Origin: Paenibacillus macerans
GTDB taxonomy: Bacteria > Bacillota > Bacilli > Paenibacillales > Paenibacillaceae
Length of the DNA stretch: 64,000 bases
Assembly (NCBI RefSeq): GCF_023715465.1
Contig: NZ_JAMBOE010000017.1
Coordinates: 1-64,000 of the forward strand
Direction: 5' to 3'
This document shows positions 52,475 through 61,722 of this stretch, piece after piece. Under the pieces are notes generated by a model. It was not told the origin of the DNA. It saw only the letters and a list, made by a program, of their open reading frames with translations, and searched no databases. Position 1 is the stretch's first letter. Every line of letters starts with the position of its first letter. The position numbers and the translations under genes were made by a program.

Positions 52475-52608
52475 TTAACGGTTGCGGCAGAGCTTATTTT
52501 GCCTTTTTTCAGCATATCCAAGCCTTTTTCGCCAAATAAGCGCGCCTGCATCCGTTAGAAATTGAACCCCCGTCTTTTCGGCTAAATAAGCGCTGTTCCA
52601 ACCGTTAG
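52475..52608. repeat. TAACGG interspersed repeat set (region D, three modules)
   Basis: One plus-strand module (TTAACGG at 52475, 11 bases, CTTATT) and two minus-strand modules (52535-52558 and 52585-52608: AATAAG, 11 bases, CCGTTAG). It lies in the gene-free stretch 52265-52701, whose remainder shows an A/T-rich background and a degenerate fourth module near 52441 (CCGTTATTTCGGC). Confidence 0.7.
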
Positions 52609-52701
52609 CACTTCAACCGCTCAAAATCAGAAATTTGCGGAAATTCAAATGGTCGCTCTAATTTAGCATTAACTCTTCGGGTAGAGGGTGGTTTCCCCAA
52701 T

Positions 52702-52757
52702 TACATCAAGGTTTGCTTGCCAATTCATGCTTGGTCGCGCCGAAAGTTGAGTTATAA
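52702..52757. repeat. Right-end remnant of another mobile-element copy
   Basis: ATCAAGGTTTGCTTGCCAAT and the following bases, ending CGAAAGTTGAGTTATAA, align with the right end of copy 2 (53548-53593). It abuts and overlaps the left terminal repeat of copy 2, creating a perfect 28-base palindrome at 52741-52768. Confidence 0.65.
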
Positions 52758-53593
52758 CTCAACTTTCGCAGCCCGACCTAAATCAACTGCCAAACGAATT
52801 AAGTATTCTTTTCTTGGGGTGGGCGGCAGATCAACATTCGCTGTCCGGAGACTTTGCACGATTATCCCGTTTGATCAAGTAGCAGAGAAACAGACAAGCT
52901 CGGGAGTCATTTCCCTCACGTCTTGTCCTTGATCTCCTGTCCGGTCTGTTTCACCTCCCCTAAATCTGATTTCTTCTCCTAAGCCCATCTAAATTTACGA
53001 ACGTGCGTTCGATTTACCATATTATACCAAACGTACGTTCCTGTATCAAACTTAAAATCTCACCTGAACCGCCTCATTTTTCCCCATCTCTTTTTCTTCT
53101 CTCTTTTTTGGACCCCTTGCTCTAGCCCCCCCCCCCCCTACTCCCTGCTCTCTGAACGAAAGGGATAATCGTGCAAAGGCAAGCAGCAGGCAGGAGCACC
53201 AAGATACGAACACCAAGACACGAGCCCACTTCACCCGGCGTCGATTTGTGACACTGCTCGAGGGCGGCTACGGTGCAAAAGGTAGATGCGCTGGACCTCG
53301 GCGGATCGTGACGCCCTCTTCATCGTTGGCGCTTCCATGTTTCCATGCTTCCATGCATCCAAGTTTGAGCGGAATCGCAGCAAAGCGGTCGAGTTGCTTG
53401 TCCGATTTAGAGATCATGCCACCGGCACGGTTTACAAGGGGTCTCCTATGCTCTTGATCAACGAAGCAGCCCAAAAAGCCGGGAGGACACTGTCCTCCTC
53501 TGATTCAGCGTCAACTCCGGAAATGGATTGCTGCCTTACCCAGCTAAATCAAGGCTTGTCTGCCGATTTTTTGCTGCGAAAGTTAAGTTATAA
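52752..53593. mobile_element. Mobile element copy 2 (842 bases, no transposase gene)
   Basis: It is bounded by 20-base inverted repeats, TTATAACTCAACTTTCGCAG at 52752-52771 and its inverse with one mismatch at 53574-53593. It carries the same left segment as copy 1 (52769-52904), an inverted middle module (52906-52996), the LexA-like promoter (52998-53049), the conserved non-coding block (53232-53430) and a right end not preserved in copy 1. No reading frame longer than about 70 codons looks real. A run of about 12 C lies at 53128-53139. It may be a non-autonomous derivative. Confidence 0.7.
52998..53049 (-). promoter_or_regulatory. Promoter with two LexA/DinR-like boxes (copy 2)
   Basis: On the minus strand: -35 TTGATA (53049-53044), 17 bases, perfect -10 TATAAT (53026-53021). 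The spacer holds GAACGTACGTTT, and CGAACGCACGTTCG lies at 53011-52998; both fit GAACRNRYGTTY at every core position. Box-to-box distance is 30, as in copy 1. No gene follows within 250 bases. Confidence 0.7.
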
Positions 53594-53610
53594 ATTCTTA
53601 ATCTTAAAAA

Positions 53611-53640
53611 AACCCGCCCAGTTTTAAATGGGCGGGTTTT
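53611..53640. terminator. Terminator of the citZ-icd-mdh cluster
   Basis: AACCCGCCCA at 53611-53620 pairs exactly with TGGGCGGGTT, with A-runs and T-runs outside both arms. Confidence 0.9.
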
Positions 53641-53673
53641 AAGTGCAGAAATAAACAGAGGATTATCCAACGA

Positions 53674-54615
53674 TCAGCCTTTCACCACCGCAATCACGCT
53701 TCTGACCGAGGCGGCGGATTGGTCGAGCGCGGCTTTTTCCTCGGCCGTCAAGTCAAGCTCGAATACCTTTTCGATGCCGCCCCCGCCGAGAATAACCGGT
53801 ACGCCCATGAACAAGTTGTCGTAACCGTATTCGCCTTCAAGCAAAGCGATGACCGGCAAAATCCGCTTTTTATCCTTGAGGATCGCTTCGGTCATCTGCA
53901 CCAGCGACGCTGCAGGCGCGTAATAAGCGCTGCCGTTGCCAAGCAGGCTGACGATTTCGCCGCCGCCGGCGCGCGTCCGCTGCACGATCGCTTCGATGCG
54001 GTCAGCCGAAAGCAGCGTGTCGATCGGAATCCCGCCGACGCTGGAATAGCGCACGAGCGGAACCATATCGTCGCCATGGCCGCCAAGCACAAAACCGCGC
54101 ACGTCCTCCACGGAAACGTTCAGCTCTGCGGCGATAAACGTGCAATACCGGGCCGTATCGAGGACGCCGGACTGACCGATGACGCGGTTTTTCGGGAAAC
54201 CAAGCGTCTGATAAGCCACATAAGTCATCGCATCCACCGGGTTGCTAAGGATAATGACCGTGGCGTCCGGACAGTAATTCTTCACGTTATCGCATACGGA
54301 GCGGACGATGCCCGCGTTTGTGTTGACGAGGTCGTCCCGGCTCATCCCGGGTTTGCGGGCGATCCCCGCCGTAATGATGACGATATCGGAGCCGGCCGCA
54401 TCCTCGTAAGAGGAAGTGCCGGCGATATGGCTGTCGAACCCTTGAACCGGGCCGGCCTCAAGCATATCAAGCGCCTTGCCTTTCGTCGGGTTCACAAGCT
54501 GCGGAATGTCAACCAACACGACGTCTCCAAGTTCTTTTTGCGCAAGCATAAACGCCGTGGTTGCGCCGGTAAAACCGGCGCCGACAACGGTTATCTTTTT
54601 GCGTTGGATAGCCAT
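53674..54615 (-). CDS. mdh: Malate dehydrogenase
   Basis: A 313-residue NAD-dependent enzyme oxidising malate to oxaloacetate. The Rossmann motif [19 protein letters not shown], catalytic [33 protein letters not shown] with His in GGHGD, and [10 protein letters not shown] (substrate arginines) are visible. It is of the LDH-like Bacillus type. ATG at 54615 follows GGAGG; the reading from 54624 begins inside that site. It is 14 bases after icd, the last gene of citZ-icd-mdh. Confidence 0.96.
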   Translation of the reverse strand: MAIQRKKITVVGAGFTGATTAFMLAQKELGDVVLVDIPQLVNPTKGKALDMLEAGPVQGFDSHIAGTSSYEDAAGSDIVIITAGIARKPGMSRDDLVNTNAGIVRSVCDNVKNYCPDATVIILSNPVDAMTYVAYQTLGFPKNRVIGQSGVLDTARYCTFIAAELNVSVEDVRGFVLGGHGDDMVPLVRYSSVGGIPIDTLLSADRIEAIVQRTRAGGGEIVSLLGNGSAYYAPAASLVQMTEAILKDKKRILPVIALLEGEYGYDNLFMGVPVILGGGGIEKVFELDLTAEEKAALDQSAASVRSVIAVVKG

Positions 54616-54629
54616 GCGGGGCAAGCCTC

Positions 54630-55925
54630 CTACATGTTTTTGATCAGTTCATCGGCAAACTCGGAGCATTTTACCTCTTTAGCGCCATCCATCAGACGGG
54701 CGAAGTCGTAAGTTACCGTCTTATTGTTAATCGAGGTTTCCAAGCCTTTGTAAATGAGGTCCGCCGCTTCCTGCCATCCAAGATGCTCAAGCATCATGAC
54801 GCCGGACAAAATGACGGAGCCCGGGTTCACGACGTCCAGATCGGCGTATTTCGGAGCCGTGCCGTGCGTCGCTTCAAAGATCGCGTGCCCGGTAACGTAG
54901 TTGATGTTTGCCCCTGGCGCGATCCCGATGCCGCCCACTTGCGCAGCCAAAGCGTCGGACAGGTAGTCGCCGTTCAGGTTCAGCGTGGCGATGACGTCAA
55001 AGTCGGTCGGGCGCGTCAGCACCTGCTGCAGTGCGATGTCGGCGATGGCGTCCTTCACGATGATTTTGCTGGCTTCCTGGGCGGCCTTTTGCGCTTGATT
55101 CGCCGCATCCGTACCCGACTGCTCCTTGATCCGGTCATATTCGGCCCAGGTGAACACTTTATCGCCGAATTCCGCTTCGGCCACTTCGTAACCCCAGTTT
55201 TTGAACGCGCCTTCGGTGAATTTCATGATATTGCCTTTATGCACCAGCGTAACGCTCTTGCGGCCATGTTTGATCGCATATTCCACGGCGGCGCGGACAA
55301 GGCGTTTCGAGCCCTCCTCGGAAACCGGCTTGATGCCGATGCCGGACGTTTCCGGGAAGCGGATTTTTTTCACGCCCATTTCGTTTTGCAGGAAAGCAAG
55401 CACTTTCTTGACTTCCTCGGAGCCTTCCTTGTATTCGATTCCCGCATAAATATCTTCCGTATTCTCCCGGAAAATCACCATATCTACCAGCTCCGGATGT
55501 TTCACCGGGGAGGGCACCCCTTCAAAATAACGGACAGGGCGCAGGCAGACGTACAGGTCCAACTCCTGGCGAAGCGCCACGTTCAGCGAGCGGATGCCGC
55601 CGCCGATCGGGGTTGTGAGCGGTCCCTTGATAGCGACAATATACTCACGGATCGCGGTCAGCGTGTCAGCCGGCAGCCACTCTCCGTAGGCATTAAAGGC
55701 CTTTTCCCCGGCAAAAACTTCGTACCAGGCGATTTTCTTGTCACCGCCGTAAGCTTTCTCCACAGCAGCGTCCAATACGCGTTTGGATGCTTTCCAGATA
55801 TCGCGGCCGGTGCCGTCGCCCTCGATAAACGGAACGATCGGGTGGTTCGGTACCTGCAGCTTTCCGTCTTGAATCGTAATTTTTTCACCTTCGGTAGGGA
55901 GATCAAACTTTTCAAGCTTCAACAT
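54630..55925 (-). CDS. icd: Isocitrate dehydrogenase (NADP)
   Basis: A 431-residue TCA enzyme making 2-oxoglutarate. [41 protein letters not shown] (the Ser and arginines that bind isocitrate) and the NADP-contacting [21 protein letters not shown] region are intact. Length equals Bacillus Icd plus a few residues. ATG at 55925 follows GAGGAGGAAACC. It follows citZ by 86 bases. Confidence 0.96.
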   Translation of the reverse strand: MLKLEKFDLPTEGEKITIQDGKLQVPNHPIVPFIEGDGTGRDIWKASKRVLDAAVEKAYGGDKKIAWYEVFAGEKAFNAYGEWLPADTLTAIREYIVAIKGPLTTPIGGGIRSLNVALRQELDLYVCLRPVRYFEGVPSPVKHPELVDMVIFRENTEDIYAGIEYKEGSEEVKKVLAFLQNEMGVKKIRFPETSGIGIKPVSEEGSKRLVRAAVEYAIKHGRKSVTLVHKGNIMKFTEGAFKNWGYEVAEAEFGDKVFTWAEYDRIKEQSGTDAANQAQKAAQEASKIIVKDAIADIALQQVLTRPTDFDVIATLNLNGDYLSDALAAQVGGIGIAPGANINYVTGHAIFEATHGTAPKYADLDVVNPGSVILSGVMMLEHLGWQEAADLIYKGLETSINNKTVTYDFARLMDGAKEVKCSEFADELIKNM

Positions 55926-56011
55926 GTTTTCGGTTTCCTCCTCGTTGGTCGTTTCAACTATTCACGGTCTCCATTTTATCATAAATCGCCATGGAGCTCC
56001 CGTACTGCTGC

Positions 56012-57124
56012 TTATCTTAGTTCAATCGGTACGTAAGTCTGGTTTGTGGCCCCCACATATTCCGCACGCGGACGGATCAGCCGGTTGTCCTCAAGCTGCT
56101 CCAATATATGCGCAGTCCAGCCGGAGAGACGGCTGATCGCAAAAATCGGCGTAAACAAATCGCCTGGAATGCCCAACATTGTATAGACGGAAGCGGAATA
56201 GAAGTCTACGTTAGGCTTCAATCCTTTTTGCCCTGTCACGAGTTGATCCACTTTAACGGAAATGTCATACAGCGTCGAGTCGCCTTTAAGCGCGCTGAGC
56301 TGACGGGACATTTTTTGCAGATGTTTGGCCCGCGGGTCGCCGTTTTTGTATACGCGGTGTCCGAAGCCCATGATTTTCTCCCGGTTCGCCAGCTTCCGCT
56401 GAATGTAGGGTTCCGCCTGATCGAGCGTGCCGATTTCGCTCAGCATCTTCATCACCGCTTCGTTGGCCCCGCCGTGGAGCGGCCCTTTTAAAGTCCCGAT
56501 CGCGGACGTCACCCCGGAGTAGATGTCCGACAGCGTTGCGATCGTTACGCGCGCGGAGAACGTGGAAGCGTTGAGTTCGTGGTCCGCATGCAGCACCAGC
56601 GCCTGGTCCAGCGCACGGACGGCGATTGGGTCGGGTTCTTCGCCGGTCAGCATGTATAAGAAATTGTGGGCGATGGATACGCCTTGCAGCGGAGCCACCG
56701 GTTCCTTGCCTTGACGGATGCGGGCAAAAGCGGCAATCAAAGTCGGAATTTGGGTTTGCAGCTTGATCGCTTTTTTCAAATTGCTTTCGCGCGTGTTGTC
56801 ATTGGCGTTCTCATCGTACAAAGCAAGAGCCGATACGGCAGTACGAAGCACTGCCATCGTGTTGGCACCCTGCGGATACAACTTCATCTGCGCGATAACC
56901 GCCTCCGGAACCGCAGCAAAGTCGCTGAACTGCCGCTGCAGCCGCTCCAGCTCGGACTTATTGGGCAGTTTGCCGTTCCACAGCAAGTATGCCGTTTCTT
57001 CAAAACTAGCGCGTTCAGCCAGCTCATCGATATTAATGCCGCGATAGCAGAGCACGCCGTCATGAATGGAGCTGATCGAGGAAGTTGCCGCAACAATGCC
57101 TTCCAGGCCTTTCGTAGCTGTCAT
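56012..57124 (-). CDS. citZ: Citrate synthase
   Basis: A 370-residue enzyme condensing acetyl-CoA and oxaloacetate. The catalytic His in GPLHGGANEAV, GFGHRVYKNGDPRA and Asp in NVDFYSASVY are present. ATG at 57124 follows AAAGGAGAG, so the 19-codon extension of the ORF is leader. First gene of citZ-icd-mdh, as in Bacillus. Confidence 0.95.
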   Translation of the reverse strand: MTATKGLEGIVAATSSISSIHDGVLCYRGINIDELAERASFEETAYLLWNGKLPNKSELERLQRQFSDFAAVPEAVIAQMKLYPQGANTMAVLRTAVSALALYDENANDNTRESNLKKAIKLQTQIPTLIAAFARIRQGKEPVAPLQGVSIAHNFLYMLTGEEPDPIAVRALDQALVLHADHELNASTFSARVTIATLSDIYSGVTSAIGTLKGPLHGGANEAVMKMLSEIGTLDQAEPYIQRKLANREKIMGFGHRVYKNGDPRAKHLQKMSRQLSALKGDSTLYDISVKVDQLVTGQKGLKPNVDFYSASVYTMLGIPGDLFTPIFAISRLSGWTAHILEQLEDNRLIRPRAEYVGATNQTYVPIELR

Positions 57125-57477
57125 GATACATCTCTCCTTTGTTAACATTTTGTGAGCAACAAGCTGTGAAAACATTTTCAAATTAAAATTTTAAATTTTT
57201 TATGAACTGACGCGAAAACGACCCTGAAAAAAGGAATCACGCTATAAAATCCTTACTAATCCATCATACTGGATTTCTCGGAGCATGGGAACCCGCTACG
57301 GCGCAGCCCGTCAGATCAAAAATTTCTTTCACGATCATAAAGAATTTTTGTAAACGATTTCAGTTTTGCAATAAAAAATGTCACATTAATTGAAAAAAGA
57401 TAGGCTCGTCATACTCCCTGCGGACCCATAATATCCTAGAACTAGGACACGTATTCACAAAAAAGGGGAAATGCCGT
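57125..57477. other. AT-rich divergent intergenic region between citZ and ytvI
   Basis: 353 bases with no gene. It must contain the promoters of both citZ and ytvI. It holds long A/T runs (57175-57200, 57335-57390) but I could not fix a convincing -35/-10 pair or a catabolite or CcpC site on either strand. Confidence 0.5.
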
Positions 57478-58596
57478 TTGGATAACGTAGTCGTCAAACG
57501 CGTATTGCGCGGAAGCTGGATTTGTGTCGTCGTTGTCGGTTCCCTCGCCGCGGTTTACTGGCTGATTCCGCTCCTTTACCCGTTTCTGATCGCCTGGCTG
57601 ATCTCCTATGCGATGAATCCGTTTGTCCTCTGGCTTCAGCAAAATATAAAGCTCCCAAAGTGGCTGGCGGTTACGGTCTCGCTGCTCGTCTATTTCGGCA
57701 GCGCCGCCATCATCCTGTCCGCGGCATTGACCCGGCTCGTCAAGGAGCTGATCCATCTGGCCGAATCCTTCGACGTTCGCATTGAGGAGTGGAGGCGCCT
57801 GTTTACCTCCTGGACGCAAAGCGAAAGCATCCAATCGATTCTTGGTGAAATCAACCGATTTATCGCCGACAATCCCGGCTATGAAAATACGATCCACAAA
57901 AACATCGACAACACCGCGGAAAAGATAGGTTCCGCCGTCTCGCACCTCGTCAACAATTTTTTAAACATCGTGGTAGGTTTGATATCTTCGCTGCCGAACC
58001 TCGGCGTCATTCTTGCCGTCATTCTGCTCGCGACTTTTTTTATCAGCAGTCATTGGGAGCGGGACATGCGCTTTCTGGCGCGCAGCATTCCCGCTCCGTT
58101 CCGGAGGACCGCCGGCGATATTTGGAAAGATCTGCAAAAGGCGCTGTCCGGCTACCTGCGCGCTCAGTTTATCATGATCTCGATAACCGCCTTCATCGTG
58201 CTGATCGGGCTGCTGATTTTGGGCGTAGAATCCGCGTTCACTTACGCCCTGCTGATCGGGCTGGTCGACCTGCTGCCTTATTTGGGCGTGGGAACGATCA
58301 TGATCCCCTGGCTCATCTACGCCTTTGCGACCGGCGACATGGCGCTTGGCATAGGTCTGTCGGTCCTGTACGGCATCATCCTGGTGTCCAGGCAGCTCAT
58401 TGAACCGAAAGTGCTGGCCAGCAGCGTCGGCCTTGACCCCTTGCCCACCTTGATCGCCATGTTCGCCGGTCTAAAGCTGTTTGGCGTGCTGGGCCTGATC
58501 GTCGGGCCCGTGACCCTGGTCATCTTCGGCGCGGCCTTCCGCGCCGGGGTAGTACGGGACTTGCGCAATTATATCCTGCACGGAAGATTGAGGTGA
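57478..58596 (+). CDS. ytvI: Sporulation membrane protein YtvI (AI-2E exporter family)
   Basis: A 372-residue permease-like protein with about eight membrane segments (WICVVVVGSLAAVYWLIPLLYPFLIAWLISY at the start; LVDLLPYLGVGTIMIPWLIYAFATGD near 275). The SRQLIEPKVLASSVGLDPLPTLIAMFAGLKLFG block is diagnostic of the AI-2E family. It starts with TTG at 57478 behind AAGGGGAAA; the ATG six bases upstream reads into a stop. In Bacillus, YtvI is made in the mother cell during sporulation; a matching promoter was not found with proper spacing. Confidence 0.85.
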   Translation: MDNVVVKRVLRGSWICVVVVGSLAAVYWLIPLLYPFLIAWLISYAMNPFVLWLQQNIKLPKWLAVTVSLLVYFGSAAIILSAALTRLVKELIHLAESFDVRIEEWRRLFTSWTQSESIQSILGEINRFIADNPGYENTIHKNIDNTAEKIGSAVSHLVNNFLNIVVGLISSLPNLGVILAVILLATFFISSHWERDMRFLARSIPAPFRRTAGDIWKDLQKALSGYLRAQFIMISITAFIVLIGLLILGVESAFTYALLIGLVDLLPYLGVGTIMIPWLIYAFATGDMALGIGLSVLYGIILVSRQLIEPKVLASSVGLDPLPTLIAMFAGLKLFGVLGLIVGPVTLVIFGAAFRAGVVRDLRNYILHGRLR

Positions 58597-58605
58597 AAAA
58601 TCCCC

Positions 58606-60375
58606 CTACATTCGCTCGGGCGCCTGCAGGCCCAGAAGACGCAGCCCGTTGTGCAGCGTGATTTGCACGCATTTCACCAAAGCGACCCGGGCTTCCCGAA
58701 GCTCGCGATCATCGACAAGAACAGGACACTCGTGATAAAAACGGTTAAACGCCTGGGCCAAATCGATCAAATAACGACTGACGATCGACGGCTCCATTTT
58801 GCCGGCGGCCAACTTGATCCGTTGCGGAAATTGCGACAACCGCTTCACCACGCCGTACTCCGCCGGATGCGTCAACAGCCCGCTTTTTACGCCACCGTCA
58901 CGCTCAGCGCCAAGTTTGTCCTGTTCGTCTAATTTGCGCAGAATGCTGCATGCTCTGGCATGCGTATATTGCAGATAAGGGCCTGTTTCCCCTTCAAAGC
59001 TTAGCGCTTCCTCCCAGGAGAAATGGATGTCCTTAATCCGGCTGCCGCTTAAATCGTGAAAAATAATGGCCCCGATGCCCACCTGCTTGGCCACCTCGTC
59101 CCTTTGCTCCAGACGGGGATTTTTTAGCTTGATAAGCTCCCGCGCCTTCATCACTGCCTGCTCCAGCAGTTCCTCCAGTTTGACCACATTCCCCCTGCGT
59201 GTGGACAAGCCAACTCCCCCCAAGTCCACCCGTCCGAACGGAACATGCACCAAATCCGCCGCCCAGGAGTACCCCATCAGCTCCACCACTTTAAACCACT
59301 GTTTAAAATGCAAGCTTTGCGAGTAATCCGTCACATAAACCGCCTTATGAAAAGCGTAGGCCTGTTTGCGGTAGAGCGCGGCCGCCACATCGCGTGTATG
59401 ATACAACGTGCTGCCGTCCTGCTTGAGCATCAAAGCCGGCGGCATGCCGAAGGCGTCCAGCTTCACCAGCCAAGCCCCACCGTCCTCTTCCAGCAGTTGC
59501 TTGTCCCGCAGCTCCCTGGTCACCGAAGCGGTTTTGTCATTGTAAAAGCTTTCTCCCATCACATAGTCAAAACGCACCCCAAGCAGCCGGTACACTTTAT
59601 CAAACTCGGTCATGCTCATATCAACGAATCTCCGCCACAACCGCAAAGCTTCCTCATCGCCCTGCTCCATTTTTACGAACCAGGCGCGCGCTTCATCCTC
59701 CAATTCCGGCTTCTTGTCCGCCTCATTATGAAATTGGACGTATAAGCGAAGAAGTTCGTCGATCGGCCCCGATGCCAGCCGTTCCTCATCCCCCCATAAG
59801 CGGTAGGCGACGATCAGCTTCCCGAATTGCGTTCCCCAGTCTCCCAGATGATTGACCCCGATCGAACGGTATCCTAGACAAGCATAGATCCGGTAAAGCG
59901 CGCTTCCGATCACGGTCGAACGCAAATGCCCGATATGAAAAGGCTTGGCGATGTTGGGCGAGGAATAATCAATGACGATCACGCGGCCTTGGCCGATATT
60001 TTGTTCCCCGTATCTCTCTCCGGCTGCGCTTATTTCGCTGACCACTTCCTGCGCAAAAATCCCTTTGTCCCAATAAAAGTTCAAATAACCCGATGCGGCC
60101 TCGAAACGTGTAATATGGGCAGCGAACGCATGCGGATGACTCGCGGTCCGCACATCTACAGCAGCCTGCACCTCCTCCAGTCTCTGCTTCAGTTCCTGCG
60201 CGATGGCCTGCGGCGGCTTGTGAAGCTGCTTGCTCAGCTTGAAGCAAGGCAAAGACAGGTCACCCATCTCCTCCTCGGGCGGATATTCCAGCATTGCCTC
60301 GATCTCCTCGGCGGCGATTCCCGAAAGGCTCTGCGCCACAAGACCGGCGGTCATTTTTCTCCATTTTTCCAGCAA
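58606..60375 (-). CDS. argS: Arginyl-tRNA synthetase
   Basis: A 589-residue class I synthetase charging tRNA-Arg. An N-terminal Add-1 domain is followed by the HIGH motif in SPNIAKPFHIGHLRSTVIG, the KMSKS-equivalent GVGLSTRRGNVV, and a helical anticodon-binding domain ending in ALVKCVQITLHNGLRLLGLQAPERM. It starts with TTG at 60375 behind AAGGGAGCGGG; the longer ORF extends back through the T-box terminator and so is not translated. Confidence 0.94.
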   Translation of the reverse strand: MLEKWRKMTAGLVAQSLSGIAAEEIEAMLEYPPEEEMGDLSLPCFKLSKQLHKPPQAIAQELKQRLEEVQAAVDVRTASHPHAFAAHITRFEAASGYLNFYWDKGIFAQEVVSEISAAGERYGEQNIGQGRVIVIDYSSPNIAKPFHIGHLRSTVIGSALYRIYACLGYRSIGVNHLGDWGTQFGKLIVAYRLWGDEERLASGPIDELLRLYVQFHNEADKKPELEDEARAWFVKMEQGDEEALRLWRRFVDMSMTEFDKVYRLLGVRFDYVMGESFYNDKTASVTRELRDKQLLEEDGGAWLVKLDAFGMPPALMLKQDGSTLYHTRDVAAALYRKQAYAFHKAVYVTDYSQSLHFKQWFKVVELMGYSWAADLVHVPFGRVDLGGVGLSTRRGNVVKLEELLEQAVMKARELIKLKNPRLEQRDEVAKQVGIGAIIFHDLSGSRIKDIHFSWEEALSFEGETGPYLQYTHARACSILRKLDEQDKLGAERDGGVKSGLLTHPAEYGVVKRLSQFPQRIKLAAGKMEPSIVSRYLIDLAQAFNRFYHECPVLVDDRELREARVALVKCVQITLHNGLRLLGLQAPERM

Positions 60376-60411
60376 CGAAACCCGCTCCCTTATCCAAAAA
60401 TTCGGGAAAAC

Positions 60412-60655
60412 AAAAAAAGGCCCCCGTCTCAAAAAGAGACGAGAAACCTCTGGTTCCCGCGGTACCACTCTAAGTGCTAACCATAATTAGCCACTCTTTA
60501 CGTTTAACGGCCTGTTGCCGGATTTGCCTACGCCTTGCTGCCGGTTCGGCAAACCATTTCCCGGGTCCGCTTCATTCATGCCTTTCGTACCGGCTTCCAC
60601 TCTTCCGGCTCGCTGTGACTGTCCGACATGAACTACTATCCCGTTCATCAATGTT
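60412..60655 (-). promoter_or_regulatory. T-box riboswitch leader of argS
   Basis: On the minus strand the conserved T-box sequence AGAGTGGTACCGCGG lies at 60471-60457, preceded by a long structured Stem I with AGTAGTT and GAGCCGG...CCGG features and followed by a terminator (CGTCTC-TTTTT-GAGACG, 60441-60425, then T7 at 60418-60412). Uncharged tRNA would favour the antiterminator. In Stem I, GAAGCGGACC makes CGG (Arg) a likely specifier codon; this position is inferred by analogy. Confidence 0.88.
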
Positions 60656-60706
60656 AACTTTTTTAACTCGCATTTTAAATATATATACTGGAAATAGCAC
60701 AAAAAG

Positions 60707-61099
60707 TCAACGCCGGAAATAGGTGATTGTGCCGTCCTTCATTTTTTTATGGATCCATTTCATCAGCGGGAAACGGTACAGCGGCCGGGTTAGCGGAAAC
60801 ACCATCGTAAACCCGATGATATCCGTAACAAATCCGGGGATCAGCAGCAGGATGCCGCCGGCAAAAACACAAATGCCGTCCAGCACCATCCGCCCGGGAA
60901 CCTGCCCGCCGGTCATTTGGGCTCTGGCATCCGCCAGCACCTTACGCCCTTCAAATTGCATCATCAACCCGCCGATCACCGAAGTGGCCAAGGTCAAAAA
61001 GATCGTCTTCCCGATCCCCAATTTCTCGCCGACAAACAAATATCCCCAAAATTCCACCAGCGAGACGATGACGATTAAAGCGGCAATCCATTTACGCAT
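60707..61099 (-). CDS. FxsA family membrane protein
   Basis: A 130-residue membrane protein. Three hydrophobic segments (LIVIVSLVEFWGYLFVG, IFLTLATSVIGGLMM, GICVFAGGILLLIPGFVTDIIGFTMVFPLTRPLYR) reproduce the FxsA family; the LLLiPGFvTDiiGfll motif is diagnostic. E. coli FxsA eases phage T7 exclusion by F; chromosomal roles are unknown. ATG at 61099 follows AAGGAG. Confidence 0.9.
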   Translation of the reverse strand: MRKWIAALIVIVSLVEFWGYLFVGEKLGIGKTIFLTLATSVIGGLMMQFEGRKVLADARAQMTGGQVPGRMVLDGICVFAGGILLLIPGFVTDIIGFTMVFPLTRPLYRFPLMKWIHKKMKDGTITYFRR

Positions 61100-61186
61100 A
61101 TATATAAAACTCCTTTATCCTCGCAGCATAATAAAATATTGATCGTATATATGTATTTTACCGCTACAAAGGAGGAGAATCAAAAA

Positions 61187-61606
61187 TCATGGTTTGCGCG
61201 CTTCCTCAAAGGCCGCAAACCATTCGGGAAATATCTTTTTGAACTGGACCGGCTTGAAATCCTCGCGCCGCACGACGTAGTGGGTGGACGAACCCTCCAC
61301 GCAGAGCTCGCCTTCGCCGTTAAACACATGGTATCCATAAACGGTTTTCACGCCGCCGTTTTCGATGATCCATGTCCCCAGCAGCACCTTGTCGCCGTAA
61401 CGGATGCCTTTTTTGTACTCCACCTTCATTTCATGAACGGGAGAAATATATCCGGCCCGCTCCATATCGATATATTTAAAGCCGAGGTCCTCACACAGCT
61501 TCGAACGTCCCGCCTCAAACCAGCCGAGGTAGTGGGCGTGATAAATAATCCCCATCATATCGAATTCAAAATATTTCGGCTCTATAGCCAGTTCGCTGAC
61601 ATACAC
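61187..61606 (-). CDS. Acyl-CoA thioesterase (4HBT/YbgC type)
   Basis: A 139-residue hotdog-fold enzyme. FEFDMMGIIYHAHYLGWFEAGRSKL holds the catalytic Asp region and the H-x-h-Y-l-w-f-E motif. GTG at 61606 lies six bases after AAGGAGCGAGGG and is preferred; the ORF extends 22 codons upstream through that site. Substrate unknown. It is 116 bases before pyk on the same strand, with a small hairpin between. Confidence 0.82.
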   Translation of the reverse strand: MYVSELAIEPKYFEFDMMGIIYHAHYLGWFEAGRSKLCEDLGFKYIDMERAGYISPVHEMKVEYKKGIRYGDKVLLGTWIIENGGVKTVYGYHVFNGEGELCVEGSSTHYVVRREDFKPVQFKKIFPEWFAAFEEARKP

Positions 61607-61722
61607 GCGATCCCTCGCTCCTTTCTTTTGCTGCAAAAAAAGCAATGGTTCCCGGTTTACAGGGTTCCCCATTGCCTTTTTTTAAATCGTTCGCACGATC
61701 GTTGCTATATCTTAAAACAAGG

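Noticed and set aside
52902-52991. Short minus-strand ORF behind the SOS-like promoter of copy 2
   Set aside because: No ribosome binding site, and the module is in the opposite orientation in copy 1, so the frame is not conserved.
54783-56036. 417-codon plus-strand ORF opposite isocitrate dehydrogenase
   Set aside because: Shadow of icd, which has intact motifs and operon context.
57440-57477. Sigma-E promoter for ytvI (GTCATACT ... CATAATAT)
   Set aside because: The blocks are about 11 bases apart, too close for the sigma-E consensus spacing.
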